DNA of 64,000 nt from Limnomonas spitsbergensis (Eukaryota > Chlorophyta > Chlorophyceae > Chlamydomonadales), in assembly GCA_037349105.1 (NCBI GenBank), contig JAYJMM010000101.1, forward strand, positions 2,356,001 through 2,420,000, written 5' to 3'. The notes beneath the pieces are model-generated. The model saw only the letters and a list, made by a program, of their open reading frames with translations, did not search any database and had not been told where the DNA came from. Numbering within the stretch: position 1 is the first letter of the stretch; each line of letters opens with the position of its first letter. Below, piece after piece: positions 9,170-21,019 of this stretch. The position numbers and the translations under genes are program-made.

Positions 9170-11878
9170 TGAGGCACTCCTCCAAGGTGTGCAGCATTCC
9201 TCCCGGCTGTGAGGCATTTTCTAAGGCTGTGTGGTTATTCTTCAGGTTGTGCAGCATTCCTCCCGGTTGTGAGGCATTTTCTCAGGCTGTGTGGCAATTC
9301 TTCAGGTTGTGCAGCATTCCACCCGATTGTGAGGCATTTTCTCAGGCTGGGTGGCATTTCTTCAGGTTGTGCAGCATTCCTCCCGGCTATCAGGCGTTTT
9401 CTCAGGCTGTGCTGCATTTCTTCAGGTCGTGTGGCATTTTTCCCAGCTGTGAGGCATTTCCCAGGTTGTGCGGCATTCCTCCCAGCTGTGAGGCATTTCT
9501 CAGGTTGTGCGGCATTCCTCCCAGCTGTGCGGCATTCCTCCCAGCTGTGCGGCATTCCTACCAGCTGTGAGGCATTTCTCAGGTTTTGCGGCATTCCTCC
9601 CAGCTGTGCGGCATTCCTACCAGCTGTGAGGCATTTCTCAGGTTGTGCGGCATTCCTCCCAGCTGTGCGGCATTCCTACCAGCTGTGAGGCAATTCATCA
9701 GGTTGTGCAGCATTCCTCCCGGTTGTGAGGCATTTTCTCAGGCTGTGTGGTATTTCTTCAGGTTGTGCGGCATTCCTCCCGGCTGTGAGGCATTTTTTCA
9801 GGCTGTGCAGCATTCCTCCCGGCTGTGAAGCATTTTCTCAGGCTGTGTGGCATTTCTTCAGGTTGTGCGGCATTCCTCCCTGTTGTGAGGCATTTTCCCA
9901 GGCTCTGCTGCATTTCTTCAGGTTGTGCGGCATTCCTACCGGCTGTGATGCATTTCTCAGGTTGTGCGGCATTTCTTCAGGTTGTGAGGCATTTTCTCGG
10001 GCCGTGCAGCATTTCTCCAGGCTGTGCGGCATTCCACCCGGCTGTGAAGCATTTTCTCAGGCTGTGCGGCATTTCTTCAGGTTATGCAGCATTCCTCCCA
10101 TCTGTGAGGCATTTCTCTGGTTGTGCGGCATTCCTCCCTGTTGTGAGGCATTTCTCAGGTTGTGCGGCATTCCACCCAGCTGTGAGGCATTTTCTCAGGC
10201 CGTGCGGCATTTCTTCAGGTTGTACGGCATTCCTCCCGGCTGTAAGGCATTTGGTCAGGCTATGTGGCATTTCCTTCAGGTTGTGCTGCATTCCTCCCGG
10301 CTGTGAGGCATCTTCTCAGGCTGTGTGGCATTTCTTCAGGTTGTGCTGCATTACACCCGGCTGTGAGGCATTTCTCAGGCTGTGAGGCATTCCTCCAGGT
10401 TGTGCGGCATTCCTCCCGGCTGTCAGCAAGTTTCTCAGGTCGTAACGCATCCCTTCAGGTTGTGCTGCATTCCTCCCGGCTGTGAGGCATTTCTCAGGCT
10501 GTGAGGCATTCCTCCAGGTTGTGCGGCATTCCTCCGTGCTGTGCGGCATTTTCTCAGGCTGTGCAGCATTTCTTCAGGTTTTGCGGCATTCCCCCTGGCT
10601 GTGAGGCATTTTCTCAGGCTGCGCAGCATTTCTTCAGGTTGTGCAGCATTCCTCCCGGTTGTGAGGCATTTCTTAGGCTGCGCGGCATTCCTTCAGGTTG
10701 TGCGGCATACCTCCCGGCTGTCAGCAAGTTTCTCAGGCTGTGCAGCATTTCTTCAGGTTGTGCAGCATTTCTCCCAGCTGTGCATCATTTTCTCAGGCTG
10801 TGAGGCATTCCTTCAGGTTGTGCGGCATTCCAACCTGTTGTGCGGCATTTTCTCTGGCTGTGAGGCATTCCTTCACGTTGTGCGGCATTACTCCCAGCTG
10901 TGCGGCATTTTCTCAGGCTGTAAGACTTTCCTTCCGGTTGTGCGGCATTCCTCCAAGCTGTGCGACATTTTCTCAGGCTGTGCAACATTCCCTCAGGTTG
11001 TGCAACATTCCAACCTGCTGTGAGGCATTTTCTCTGGCTGTAAGGCATTCCTCCAGGTTGTGTGGCATTTGTCACGGCTGTCAGCAAGTTTCTCAGGCTG
11101 TGAGGCATTCCTTCAGGTTGTGCGGTATTCCTACCGGCTGTGAGGCATTCCTTAGGCTGTGCGGCATTACTCCAGGCTGTGAGGCATTCTTTCAGGTTGT
11201 GCGGCATTCCTCCCGGCTGAGAGATATTTTCTCAGGCTGTGAATCATTTCTTCAGGTTGTGCGGCATTTCTCCCGGCTGTGCGGAATTTTCTCAGGCTGT
11301 GCAGCATGTCTTCAGGTTGTGCGGCATACCTCCCGGCTGTGTGGCATTTTCCCAGGCTGTGCGGCATTCCTTCAGGTTGTGCAGCATTCCTCCCGGCTGT
11401 GAGGCATTTTCCCAGGCTGTGCGGCATTCCTTCAGGTTGTGCGGCATACCTCCCGGCTGTGTGGCATTTTCCCAGGCTGTGCGGCATTCCTTCAGGTTGT
11501 GTGGAATTCCTCCCAGCTGTGAGGCATTTTCTCAAGTTGTGCGGCATTCCTTTAGGTTGTGTGGCATTCCTCCCAGCTGTGAAGCATTTTCTCAAGTTGT
11601 GCGGCATTCCTTCAGGTTGTGTGGCATTCCTCCCAGCTGTGAGGCATTTTCTCAAGTTGTGCGGCATTCCTTCAGGTTGTGTGGCATTCCTCCCAGCTGT
11701 GAGGCATTTTCTCAAGTTGTGCGGCATTCCTTTAGGTTGTGTGGCATTCCTCCCAGTTGTGAGGCATTTTCTCAAGTTGTGCGGCATTCCTTCAGGTTTT
11801 GCAGCATTCCTCCCAGCTGTGAGGCATTTTCTCAAGTTATGCGTTATTTATTCAGTGTGTGCGGCATTTCTTCAGGTT
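9170..11878. repeat. 60-bp minisatellite of three 20-bp subunits
   Basis: About 45 units. Each consists of three related 20-mers: GTGCGGCATTCCTTCAGGTT, GTGCGGCATTCCTCCCGGCT and GTGAGGCATTTTCTCAGGCT, with variants. The 60-bp phase is exact from about 11341 to 11850. Because 60 is divisible by 3, several frames on both strands stay open with 20-residue periodicity (for example HFLRLCGIPSGCAAFLPAVR). These are not called as genes. Confidence 0.97.
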
Positions 11879-12114
11879 GATAGTGCGGCATTGCCTCTAG
11901 ACCTTCCGGTATGTATTTGTAAGCGGCCAGATCATCTCCAACCGCCAGGCATTAGGCTAGTGACAACATAGCCTTGTTCGGTCTATGGACGGTGCTTTGT
12001 TGCCCTAATCTTCAAGGCCTAGTCATAATCGTAACTGATCACTTTTCAATAGTAAATGTTGTGTTAGTCTGCCTATGAAATGATGTTAACGTTCTTTGGG
12101 TTCAACTCCCTTGG

Positions 12115-12556
12115 TCAAACGGCCGTAACTACTCTGGGATTTATATAATGACGCGAGTCTCGTGTCAGTCCGGAAGTCGTGAGAGACACGGCGGGCGATA
12201 CTTCTTTCGTGTGGTCACCGGCGGAGTTTTCGCGAGTGGGGCAACGGAGTTGTGTCGTCTCAGTAGCGGCCATGACGATGCTGGCAGCAGCGTACCTCAC
12301 ATCCAAGCTTTGATTCCAGGTGGGTGCGACACACTGTTCATTGGAGTCATCACGGTTGGCGTCTAGCGTCTTCATCAATCTTAGGGCGACAGCTGCCTTG
12401 TTTTCAGAGACACTTTTGGAACCATCAATGCGAAAAACTTGCAACCAGTACACCTTCGATTTACTTTGCAACAATGTGCGCAAGGGTTCATACGATATCT
12501 CGTTGAGGAAAAGCCATGAGGGCGTCTCTGCGGGCGATGTCATACGTAGGCACTGT
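12115..12556 (-). CDS. Candidate exon inside the 12.65-kb element, unknown product
   Basis: Minus-strand frame of about 145 codons with non-repetitive, balanced composition (contains WLFLNEISYEPLRTLL, VYWLQVFRIDGSK and AAVALRLMKTLDANRDD). It is preceded by a good acceptor, CTGCTTTACCATACAG, at its upstream edge and is open to 12115. A donor GTGACC lies near 12220, so the true exon may end there. An upstream partner with donor TCT|GTAAGT ends at 13082. I do not recognise the family; it could be element-encoded or captured host sequence. Confidence 0.35.
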
Positions 12557-12597
12557 ATGGTAAAGCAGAACTAAGTCGGCTGTGGGCTTCTTATCAC

Positions 12598-12925
12598 CGC
12601 AGAAGTATGAGAATCAACGCGTAACGATGAAAAACACTTTTAAACGATGAAAAACACTTCAGATGTATGAGAATCAATTCAGAAGTATGAAATCACTTCT
12701 TAGCTGTCGAATCCCAACAGTGACGGTACTCTATCAACAGCGGCTGGTGCCCGTAAACCGTGACTGTTGGTAATCAACAGCGCCTGTCGGACTTCTCCTG
12801 TTAAATCGCGACAGCCGCTGTCGAAATAGTACCGTCACCGTTGAGATTCGCAACAGCCGCTGTCGAAATTCTACCGTCACTGTTGACAATCAACAGTGGT
12901 GAATTGATTCTCATACTTCTGCGGT
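12598..12925. repeat. Nested palindrome / inverted-repeat cluster
   Basis: AGAAGTATGAGAATCAA near 12601-12685 is inverted at 12899-12921 (TTGATTCTCATACTTCT). Inside, AGTGACGGTACT...CAACAGCGGCTG (12718-12745) is inverted twice, at 12808-12844 and 12850-12893, around the core ACAGCCGCTGTCG. The whole could fold as a cruciform or be a small MITE. The CGACAGC motif is also enriched next to both ends of the host element, so it may be a transposase-type binding motif. Confidence 0.6.
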
Positions 12926-13028
12926 GATTTCCCCACTTCCGCGGTGATTTCCTACTTCCGCGTTGATTTCCCCACTTCCGCGTTGATTTCCCCACTTCCG
13001 CGTTGATTTCCCTACTTCCGCGGCGATA
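12915..13028. repeat. 20-bp tandem repeat (ACTTCCGCGTTGATTTCCCC)
   Basis: Five to six copies, some with GGTG for GTTG. On the minus strand it lies 50-160 nt downstream of a consensus donor GTAAGT (13076-13081), so it may sit in an intron of the candidate element gene. Confidence 0.85.
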
Positions 13029-13179
13029 GAAAGCTCACCACCGTCTAATGTCGCCACATCATTCATGCGTATGATACTTACAGAGATACCCTCAATGCTT
13101 TCCATCGACAAGTTATCGTTTGAAGCCTTTTCTCATTTCTTTACATCCACAGCCATAAATCTCCCTTGTAACGTACTTT

Positions 13180-16100
13180 TACTGGTCCGGTCCGTATTCA
13201 TTTGCGCAACCTCTTAAGGCATTTGCTGCAGCATTCTTTCCTGGTTGAAGAGAGTGTGCACAGCTGGCCTGGTCCGTATTCATTTGCGCAACCTCTTAAG
13301 ACATTTGCTGCATCATTCCTTCCTTGTAGGAGAGAATGTGCACTGCTGGCCCGGTCCGTATTCATTTGCGCAACCTCTTAAGGCATTGGCTGCATCATTC
13401 CTTTCTGGTTGAAGAGAGTGTGCACTGCTGGCCGGGTCCGTATTTATTTGCGCAACCTCTTAAGACATTTGCTGCATCATTCCTTCCTGGTTGAAGAGAG
13501 TGTGCACTGCTGGCCCGGTCCGTATTCATTTCCACATCCTTTTCAGGCATTTGCTGCAGCATTCCTTCCTGGTTGAACAGAATAAGCACTGCTGGTCTGG
13601 TCCGTATTCATTTGCGCAACCTCTTAAGGCATTTGCTGCAGCATTCCCTTCTGGTTGAAGAGAGTGTGCACAGCTGGCCTGGTCCCTATTCCTTTGCGCA
13701 ACCTCTTAAGACATTTTCTGCAGCATGTCTTCCAGGTTGAAGAGAGTGTGCACTGCTGGCCGGGTCCGTATTTATTTGCGCAACCTCTTAAGACATTTGC
13801 TGCAGTATTACTTCCTGGTTGAAGAGAGTGTGCACAGCTGGCCTGGTCTGTATTTATTTGCGCAACCTCTTAAGGCATTGGCTGCAGCATTCCTTCCTAG
13901 TTGAAGAGAGTGTGCACTGCAGGCCTGGTCCGTATTCATTTGCGCAACCTCTCAAGGCATTTGCTGCAGCATTCCTTCCCAGTTAAAGAGAGTGTGCACA
14001 CCTGGCCTGGTCCATATTCATTTGCGCAACCTCTTCAGGCATTTGCTGCAGCATTCCTTTCTGGTTGAAGAGAGTGTGCACAGCTGGCCGGGTCCCTATT
14101 CATTTACGCAACCTCTTAAGGCATTTGCTGCAGCATTCCTTCCTAGTTGAAGAGAGTGTGCACTGCTAGCCTGGTCCGTATTCATTTGCGCAACCTCTTA
14201 AGACATCTGCTGCAGCATTCCTTCCTGGTTGAAGAGATTGTGCACTGCAGGCCTGGTCCGTATTCATTTGCGCAACCTCTTAAGGCATTAGCTGCATCAT
14301 TCCTTTCTGGTTGAAGAGAGTGTGCACTGCTGGCCTGGTCTGTATTCATTTTCGCAACCTCTTCAGGCATTTGCTGCAGCATTCCTTTCTGGTTGAAGAG
14401 AGTGTGCACAGCTGGCCTGGTCCCTATTCCTTTGCGCAACCTCTTAAGGCATCTGCTGCATCATTCCTTTCTGGTTGAAGAGAGTGTGCACTGCTGGCCT
14501 GGTCCGTATTTATTTGCGCAACCTCTTAAGACATTTGCTGCAGTATTACTTCCTGGTTGAAGAGAGTGTGCACAGCTGGCCTGGTCTGTATTTATTTGCG
14601 AAACCTCTTAAGGTGTTTGCTGCAGCATTCTTTCCTGTTTGAAGAAAGTGTGCACTGCTGGCCTGGTCCGTAATCATTTGCGCAACCTCTTAAGGCATTG
14701 GCTGCATCATTCCTTCCTGTTTGAAGTGAGTATGCACTGCTGGCCTGGTCCGTATTCATTTGCGCAACCTCTTAAGGCATTTGCTGCAGCATTCCTTTCT
14801 GGTTGAAGAGAGTGTGCACAGCTGGCCTGGTCCATTTTCCTTTGCGCAACCTCTTAAGGCATTGGCTGCATCATTCCTTTCTGGTTGAAGAGAGTATGCA
14901 CAGCTGGCCTGGTCCCTATTCCTTTGCGCAACCTCTTAAGACATTTGCTACAGCATGTCTTCCAGGTTGAAGAGAGTGTGCACTGCTGACCGGGTTCGTA
15001 TTTATTTGCGCAACCTCTTAAGACATTTGCTGCAGCATTCCTTCCTGGTTGAAGAGAGTGTGCACTGCTGGCCCGGTCCGTATTCATTTCCACATCCTTT
15101 TCAGGCATTTGCTGCAGCATTCTTACCTTGTTGAACAGAATAAGCACTGCTGGTCTGGTCCATATTCATTTGCGCAACCTCTTAAGGCATTTGCTGCAGC
15201 ATTCCTTTCTGGTTGAAGAGAGTGTGCACAGCTGGCCTGGTCCCTATTCATTTACGCAACCTCTTAAGGCATTTGCTGCAGCATTCCTTCCTGGTTGAAG
15301 AGAGTGTGCACTGCTGGCCTGGTCCGTATTCATTTGCGCAACCTCTTAAGACATCTGCTGCAGCATTCCTTCCTGGTTGAAGAGATTGTGCACTGCAGGC
15401 CTGGTCCGTATTCATTTGCGCAACCTCTTAAGGCATTAGCTGCATCATTCCTTTCTGGTTGAAGAGAGTGTGCACTGCTGGCCTGGTCTGTATTCATTTG
15501 CGCAACCTCTTAAGGCATTTGCTGCAGCATTCCTTTCTGGTTGAAGAGAGTGTGCACAGCTGGCCTGGTCCCTATTCCTTTGCGCAACCTCTTAAGGCAT
15601 CTGCTGCATCATTCCTTTCTGGTTGAAGAGAGTGTGCACTGCTGGCCTGGTCCGTATTTATTTGCGCAACCTCTTAAGACATTTGCTGCAGTATTACTTC
15701 CTGGTTGAAGAGAGTGTGCACAGCTGGCCTGGTCCGTATTTATTTGCGAAACCTCTTAAGGTGTTTGCTGCAGCATTCTTTCCTGTTTGAAGAATGTGTG
15801 CACTGCTGGCCTGGTCCGTAATCATTTGCGCAACCTCTTAAGGCATTGGCTGCAGCATTCCTTTCTGGTTGAAGAGAGTGTGCACAGCTGGCCTGGTCCC
15901 TATTCATTTGCGCAACCTCTTAAGGCATTTGCTGCAGCATTCCTTCCTGTTTGAAGAGAGTGTGCACTGCTGACATGGTCCGTATTCATTTGCGCAACCT
16001 CTTAAGACATCTGCTGCAGCATTCCTTCCTGGTTGAAGAGATTGTGCACCGCAGGCCTGGACCGTATTCATTTGCGCAACCTCTTAAGGCATTTGCTGCA

Positions 16101-16667
16101 GCATTCCCTTCTGGTTGAAGAGATTGTGCACAGCTGGCCTGGTCCCTATTCCTTTGCGCAACCTCTTAAGGCATCTGATGCAGCATGTCTTCCTGGTTGA
16201 AGAGAGTGTGCACTGCTGGCCTGGTCTGTATTCATTTGCGCAACCTCTTAAGGCATTTGCTGCAGCATTCCTTTCTGGTTAAAGAGAGTGTGCACAGCTG
16301 GCCTGGTCCCTATTCCTTTGCGCAACCTCTTAAGGCATCTGCTGCATCATTCCTTTCTGGTTGAAGAGAGTGTGCACTGCTGGCCGGGTCCATATTTACT
16401 TGCGCAACCTCTTAAGACATTTGCTGCAGTATTACTTCCTGGTTGAAGAGAGTGTGCACAGCTGGCCTGGTCCGTATTTATTTGCGAAACCTCTTAAGGT
16501 GTTTGCTGCAGCATTCTTTCCTGTTTGAAGAGAGTGTGCACTGCTGGCCTGGTCCCTATTCATTTGCGCAACCTCTTAAGGCATTGGCTGCATCATTCCT
16601 TCCTGTTTGAAGAGAGTATGCACTGCTGGCCTGGTCCGTATTCATTTGCGCAACCTCTTAAGACATT
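13180..16667. repeat. 82-bp minisatellite, left block
   Basis: About 42 copies of an 82-bp unit with the parts CATTTGCGCAACCTCTTAAG, GCATTTGCTGCAGCATTCC, TGGTTGAAGAGAGTGTGCAC and TGCTGGCCTGGTCCGTATT. Blocks of several units recur in the same order (for example from 14180 and from 15330), a sign of larger internal duplication. Interrupted at 16668 by a nested element and resumed at 17798. Confidence 0.97.
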
Positions 16668-17797
16668 CAGGGCGGGTCATATGTATCGTAAAAACGTGGA
16701 CAGGCCCAGCAGTGCAAGGAGGTTAGGTCATGACTTGATATCAGTTACACATTGACTGTGCTCTAACCTGATTGCTAGCAGTGCACTAATACTGGTAGGC
16801 ACCAACTGTCCCTTGAGATAATCAAACGCAAACACAATGGGCTTTAGGAGTCCACTTGACAGAATCACCAACTATAATAAATTTATGTTTTGAGATAACT
16901 TGGCCATGCTGAGGGGCCTGCCTCTAATTTTTTGAGGATGTTATATTGCAGTGCTGGCCTCCATAGCTGAAGTATTACCTGCTGTAAAGCCTAGGGCTGT
17001 GGCTCTGAAACCACCAGTGCTGTTTTTTTCCATCCTCTCGCAAAACCAGTCCTCGGCAGATCTGGCTGGCTCAGCTCAGATAAGAAGGGGGGCCTGGAAT
17101 AAAGGACATGAAAATCAAGATGTGTGAATACAGAGTGGATACCTGACTTAAGGCATTCTGGAACTCAGTGGCAGTGATATGGGAGCTTGCATGGCTGAGG
17201 GGCTGCATGGGGCAAGGGGCATGGCTTCCTGACAAGCCACCTTTGCCCCAAATTTGCAGCCTCTGGAGTGGGGAATGGTGCGAAAATTGGGTGGGCAGTC
17301 TTAATGAGCTACTCTCAGGCTCTCTGAATCACCAGACATCATAGCAATCAGACAGGTATGGAGTGAATTCCAATCCATGAAAGACAGCCATGATGTGGGC
17401 CACATGGAAGGCCATATCTGCATGTTGGATTGGCCAAATGACCCAGGGAAGGTGGCAATGCCTCCGTCTATGGCCCACCTACACCCACTTAATGCCCTAC
17501 CTTAACCGGTTTTTGGCCACTTTTCAGGCTCAGCCGCCGCAAGTTTGGTACCCAACGGGGCAGTTTTTGGCATCCAACTGCCATTCGGATTCAAATGATA
17601 CCCCAACAGACCTCAATAAACCGTGTATGGCAAGCTGATTACAGCACTTGACGATGTAGCAACACACCAGGTCGATCGAGGCAGTTCCTAGAGAGATTAC
17701 TTCAAATTGCAGTTGGTACTGCTAGTGTGAACCAGGTTGGGACGGCAGGTCAAACCTCAGTACCCCTAAAACGTGTCGATACATCTGACCCGCCCTG
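16668..17797. mobile_element. 1.13-kb nested TIR element inside the 82-bp array
   Basis: The ends are inverted over 21 bp with one mismatch: CAGGGCGGGTCA(T/G)ATGTATCG at 16668-16688 and its reverse complement at 17777-17797. The 82-bp unit is broken exactly at both ends. The left flank ends AGACATT and the right begins TTTGCTGCAG, where the intact unit reads AGACATTTGCTGCAG. This implies a 2-bp duplication (TT). There is no coding capacity, so it is a non-autonomous DNA transposon. The superfamily is uncertain. Confidence 0.8.
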
Positions 17798-18335
17798 TTT
17801 GCTGCAGCATTCCCTTCTGGTTGAAGAGAGTGTGCACAGCTGGCATGGTCCCTATTCATTTGCGCAACCTTTTAAGGCATTTGCTGCAGCATTCCTTCCT
17901 GGTTGAAGAGAGTGTGCACTGCTGGCATGGTCCGTATTCATTTGCGCAACCTCTTAAGACATCTGCTGCAGCATTACTTCCTGGTTGAAGAGAGTGTGCA
18001 CTGCTGGCCAGGTCCGTATTTATTTGCGCAACCTCTTAAGACATTTGCTGCAGTATTACTTCCTGGTTGAAGAGAGTGTGCACAGCTGGCCTGGTCTGTA
18101 TTTATTTGCGCAACCTCGTAAGGTATTTGCTGCAGCATTCCTTCCTGGTTGAAGAGAATGTGCACAGCTGGCCTGGTCGGTATTCATCTGTGCAACCTCT
18201 TAAGGCATTTGCTGCAGCAGTCCTTCCTGGTTGAAGAGAGTGTGCACTGCTGGCCTGGTCCGTATTTATTTGCACAACCTCTTCAGGCATTTGCTGCAGC
18301 ATTCTTTCCAGGTTGAAGAGAGTGTGCACTGCTGG
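17798..18335. repeat. 82-bp minisatellite, right block
   Basis: Six to seven more copies of the 82-bp unit, in register with the left block once the nested element is removed. It ends at CTGCTGGCC before CACATACAATCC. Confidence 0.95.
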
Positions 18336-18403
18336 CCACATACAATCCATGCAATCCATCCCAACGCATTCTTCACATGCTTGCTGTCTCCCCTACCCGA
18401 ACA

Positions 18404-18736
18404 TCATGGGCAACACCGTTTGACACAATGCTGACCGCTGTGCTGTCCGCAAGTGTCAGCCGTTCTGACAACACCCAGCCGCAACATAAAGTTTGTGCCA
18501 AGCACACTCCTTGGGCTGGTGCGACCCCTGCCCAATGCCCGGCATATACTGAAACCAGGTGCGATAGGCGGCCGCAGACCACAGTGCAATGGCAGGACTT
18601 CTGGTCCCCCGTATTGCTGCAACATGTCCAATGTCTTTTTATCCAGTTTTTGCACGCAGAATCTGAACTGTGAGTAAGACTCCTGCAGACCAAGCAAACT
18701 AGATGATGCGCTGCCTTGTACAGATGCCACAAACTC
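18404..18736 (-). CDS. Candidate exon inside the 12.65-kb element, unknown product
   Basis: Minus-strand frame following acceptor TTCTAAATGCAG|GAG: EFVASVQGSASSSLLGLQES, then FCVQKLDKKTLDMLQQYGG and LHCGLRPPIAPGFSICRAL. Composition is non-repetitive. The last third (18404-18550) is doubtful, so an exon end before it is likely. No family is recognised. It lies next to another candidate exon, 18853-18942, in the same direction. Confidence 0.35.
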   Translation of the reverse strand, partial: EFVASVQGSASSSLLGLQESYSQFRFCVQKLDKKTLDMLQQYGGPEVLPLHCGLRPPIAPGFSICRALGRGRTSPRSVLGTNFMLRLGVVRTADTCGQHSGQHCVKRCCP

Positions 18737-18852
18737 CTGCATTTAGAATGTAAGGCACACGTTTCATCCAAATGCCCAGCATGCAAGCATAATATGCTTT
18801 GAAAATGAGGTTTATTAAAACATGGCATGATATGTACAATATACTAACGTAC

Positions 18853-18942
18853 CGTGTGGATCTTTGCTTGCATGATTGAGTCGGTTGTGCTGGGTGCACT
18901 TGTTCCATTTTCCGGTCCTAACTCTGACCGCTCATATGGGAC
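18853..18942 (-). CDS. Candidate 30-codon exon inside the element, unknown product
   Basis: A 90-nt block bounded by acceptor TTTTGTCATGCAG|G and donor CACACG|GTACGT, open in frame as VPYERSELGPENGTSAPS then TTDSIMQAKIHT. Both splice signals are good. The intron upstream would contain the 18965-20037 minisatellite. Confidence 0.35.
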
Positions 18943-18964
18943 CTGCATGACAAAATGAATGTGC

Positions 18965-20037
18965 ATGCATGTGGGAGAGCAGGAGGGTAGTAGGGTAGGA
19001 GAGTAGGATGGTAGACGGGTAGGAGGGCAGGACGGGTAAGAAGGCAGGATGGTAGGAGGGCAGGAGGGTAGAAGGGCAGGAGGGTAGAAGGGTAGGAGGG
19101 TAGAGGGGCAGGAGGGTAGGAGGGCAAGAGGGTAGAACGGCATGAGGGTAGAACGGCATGAGGGTAGATCGGTAGGAGGGTAGAAGGGCATGTGGGTAGA
19201 AAGGCAGGGGGGTAGAAAGGCAGAAGGGTAGAGGGGCAAGAGGGTAGAAGGGCAAGAGGGTAGAAGAGGAGGAGGGTAGGAGGGCAGGAGGGTAAAAGGG
19301 CAGGAGGGTAAATGGCATGTGGGTAGAAAGGTTGGATGGTAGAACGACAGGAGGGTAGGAGGGCAAGAGGGTAGAAGAGCAGGATGGTAGGAGGGCAGGA
19401 GGGTAGAAGGGCAAGGACAGGGGCATAGGACAGGAGCAGGGCCAGGAGCAGTGACAAGAGATGGGTGCATGGGGACGAGGGACATGAGCATGGATAGGAG
19501 CAGGGACAGGGGACAGGAGTAGGGACAGGGGACAGGAGCAGGGGCAGGGGACAGGAGTACTGCCAAGGGACAGGAGCGGGGACATGGGACATGAGCAGTG
19601 ATAAGAGCATGGACAGTGGACAGGAGCATGGACATGGGACAGGAGCAGGGACAGGGACAAGGGACAGGAGCAGTGACAGTAGCAGTGACGGGAGCAGTGA
19701 CAGGGGACAGGAGCAGTGACAAGGGACAGGAGCAGTAACATGAGCAGGGACAGGGGAGGGGAGCAGGGACAAGGGACAGGAGCAGGGACAGGGGCAGGAG
19801 CAGGGATGGGAGACAGGAGCATGAGCATGGACAGGGGACAAGAGCATGGCCATGGGGCATGAGCAATGACCAGGGACAGGAACATGGGACATGTGCATGA
19901 AAGGGGACAGGAGCAGGAACAGGGTGCATGAGCAGTGACAAGGGTCAGGAGCATGGTCAGGGGACATGTGTATGATAGGGGACAGGGGCAGTGACATGGG
20001 ACATGAGCATGAGCAGGGACCGGAGCAGGGACTGGAG
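18965..20037. repeat. G/A-rich minisatellite, 16-bp then ~18-19-bp units
   Basis: From 18975 to about 19410 the unit is AGGGCAGGAGGGTAGA (16 bp, itself two 8-mers). From there to 20037 it is a mixture of CAGGAGCAGGGACAGGGGA-type units. Minus-strand Pro/Ser/Leu-rich frames of about 340-365 codons are artefacts in all three frames. The strand asymmetry is strong, with almost no pyrimidine on the plus strand. Confidence 0.95.
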
Positions 20038-20039
20038 CC

Positions 20040-20720
20040 TATTTTACCTAGCTACAAAATATTCTAGAAACACGACACATCTCTTTCGCAGGTTGCGTAG
20101 GAAGATCGATACTCGATGATGACGGCTTAGTTGACCGGCGCTTTCCTTGAATCTGAAGGGAACAGTGTTTCCCATTGCAGTTGAATGTAGTCATGAGCCT
20201 ATTTATCTTCACACTCATGTACATTATCAACACGCATAGCATGGAGTGCTAGTACTTGAGAATTGTTAATGCCATGCTATGCTATGAATTTAACGCACAA
20301 TCGGCACCTGGTCGTGCAGTAGATGGCTATGAGTAGTAGTAGCAGGAGGGCATGAGGGTAGGAGGGTAGGACGGTAGGAGGAGGGCAGGAGGGCGTCAAG
20401 GCGAGAGGGTAGGTGGGCAGGAGGCAGGGTAGGAGGACAGGAGGGCAAGATGACATTAAGAGCATCCAACAAACATGACAAACTGGTTGCGTCAGAAGAT
20501 CGTAAAGGTATTCATCCGCACACTCATGCGTGCAATCTCTGAACCAGCATGGGATGTGATGGTAGTATTCACATGCCATGCTTCGCTGGTACTTGAAGGC
20601 ATTATTTGTACCTGGTTCTCTAAATTCATTTGTGCGCTGTAGATGTTGCGCTCCTCTCATTCCATCTGCCGTGCAATTCAGTCGTGACGAAACGATACCG
20701 GTAATCGAGGGCTGGGTCAC
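20040..20720. repeat. Diverged direct duplication around a short GGAGGGTAGG array
   Basis: Blocks near 20090-20280 and 20480-20680 are diverged copies. Shared parts include GGTTGCGT..GAAGATCG, CACACTCATG and GCATGG...TACTTGA. Between them (20338-20452) is a short stretch of the AGGGCAGG array. Minus-strand frames such as 20277-20723 are not supported by splice signals or a known domain. Confidence 0.45.
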
Positions 20721-21019
20721 CAATTGGAGTGTTGCGATTTCCGTCTGAGTCGAATCTACTAGTATAAATCAAACGTCCAACCTGAAGTGCAGGGAATGCA
20801 ATAGCCTGTATGAGAATAAGATATGACGGATTCCGAGGAACACCTTAGACGAGGAAAAGTGGGGAGAGCAGACGTTCAGCTACAAGAAACGGCTGTTGAG
20901 AAAGCTGTACAGCGACAGCGTGTTTCACATTGTTCGCTGTTCGTTTTAGCACAATATCGACAGCCGATCGCCGAAAGCGACAGGCTGTCGCTTTCTGCTG
21001 TCGAAAACTGACAGCACGC

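Noticed and set aside
9209..11971. Cys/Phe/Leu-rich frames on both strands
   Set aside because: The 60-bp unit is divisible by 3 and has few stops; several frames on both strands are open at once, which real genes do not show.
18844..19997. Pro/Ser/Leu-rich minus-strand frames of 340-365 codons
   Set aside because: All three frames of the same purine-rich array are open; only the 18853-18942 part has independent support as an exon.
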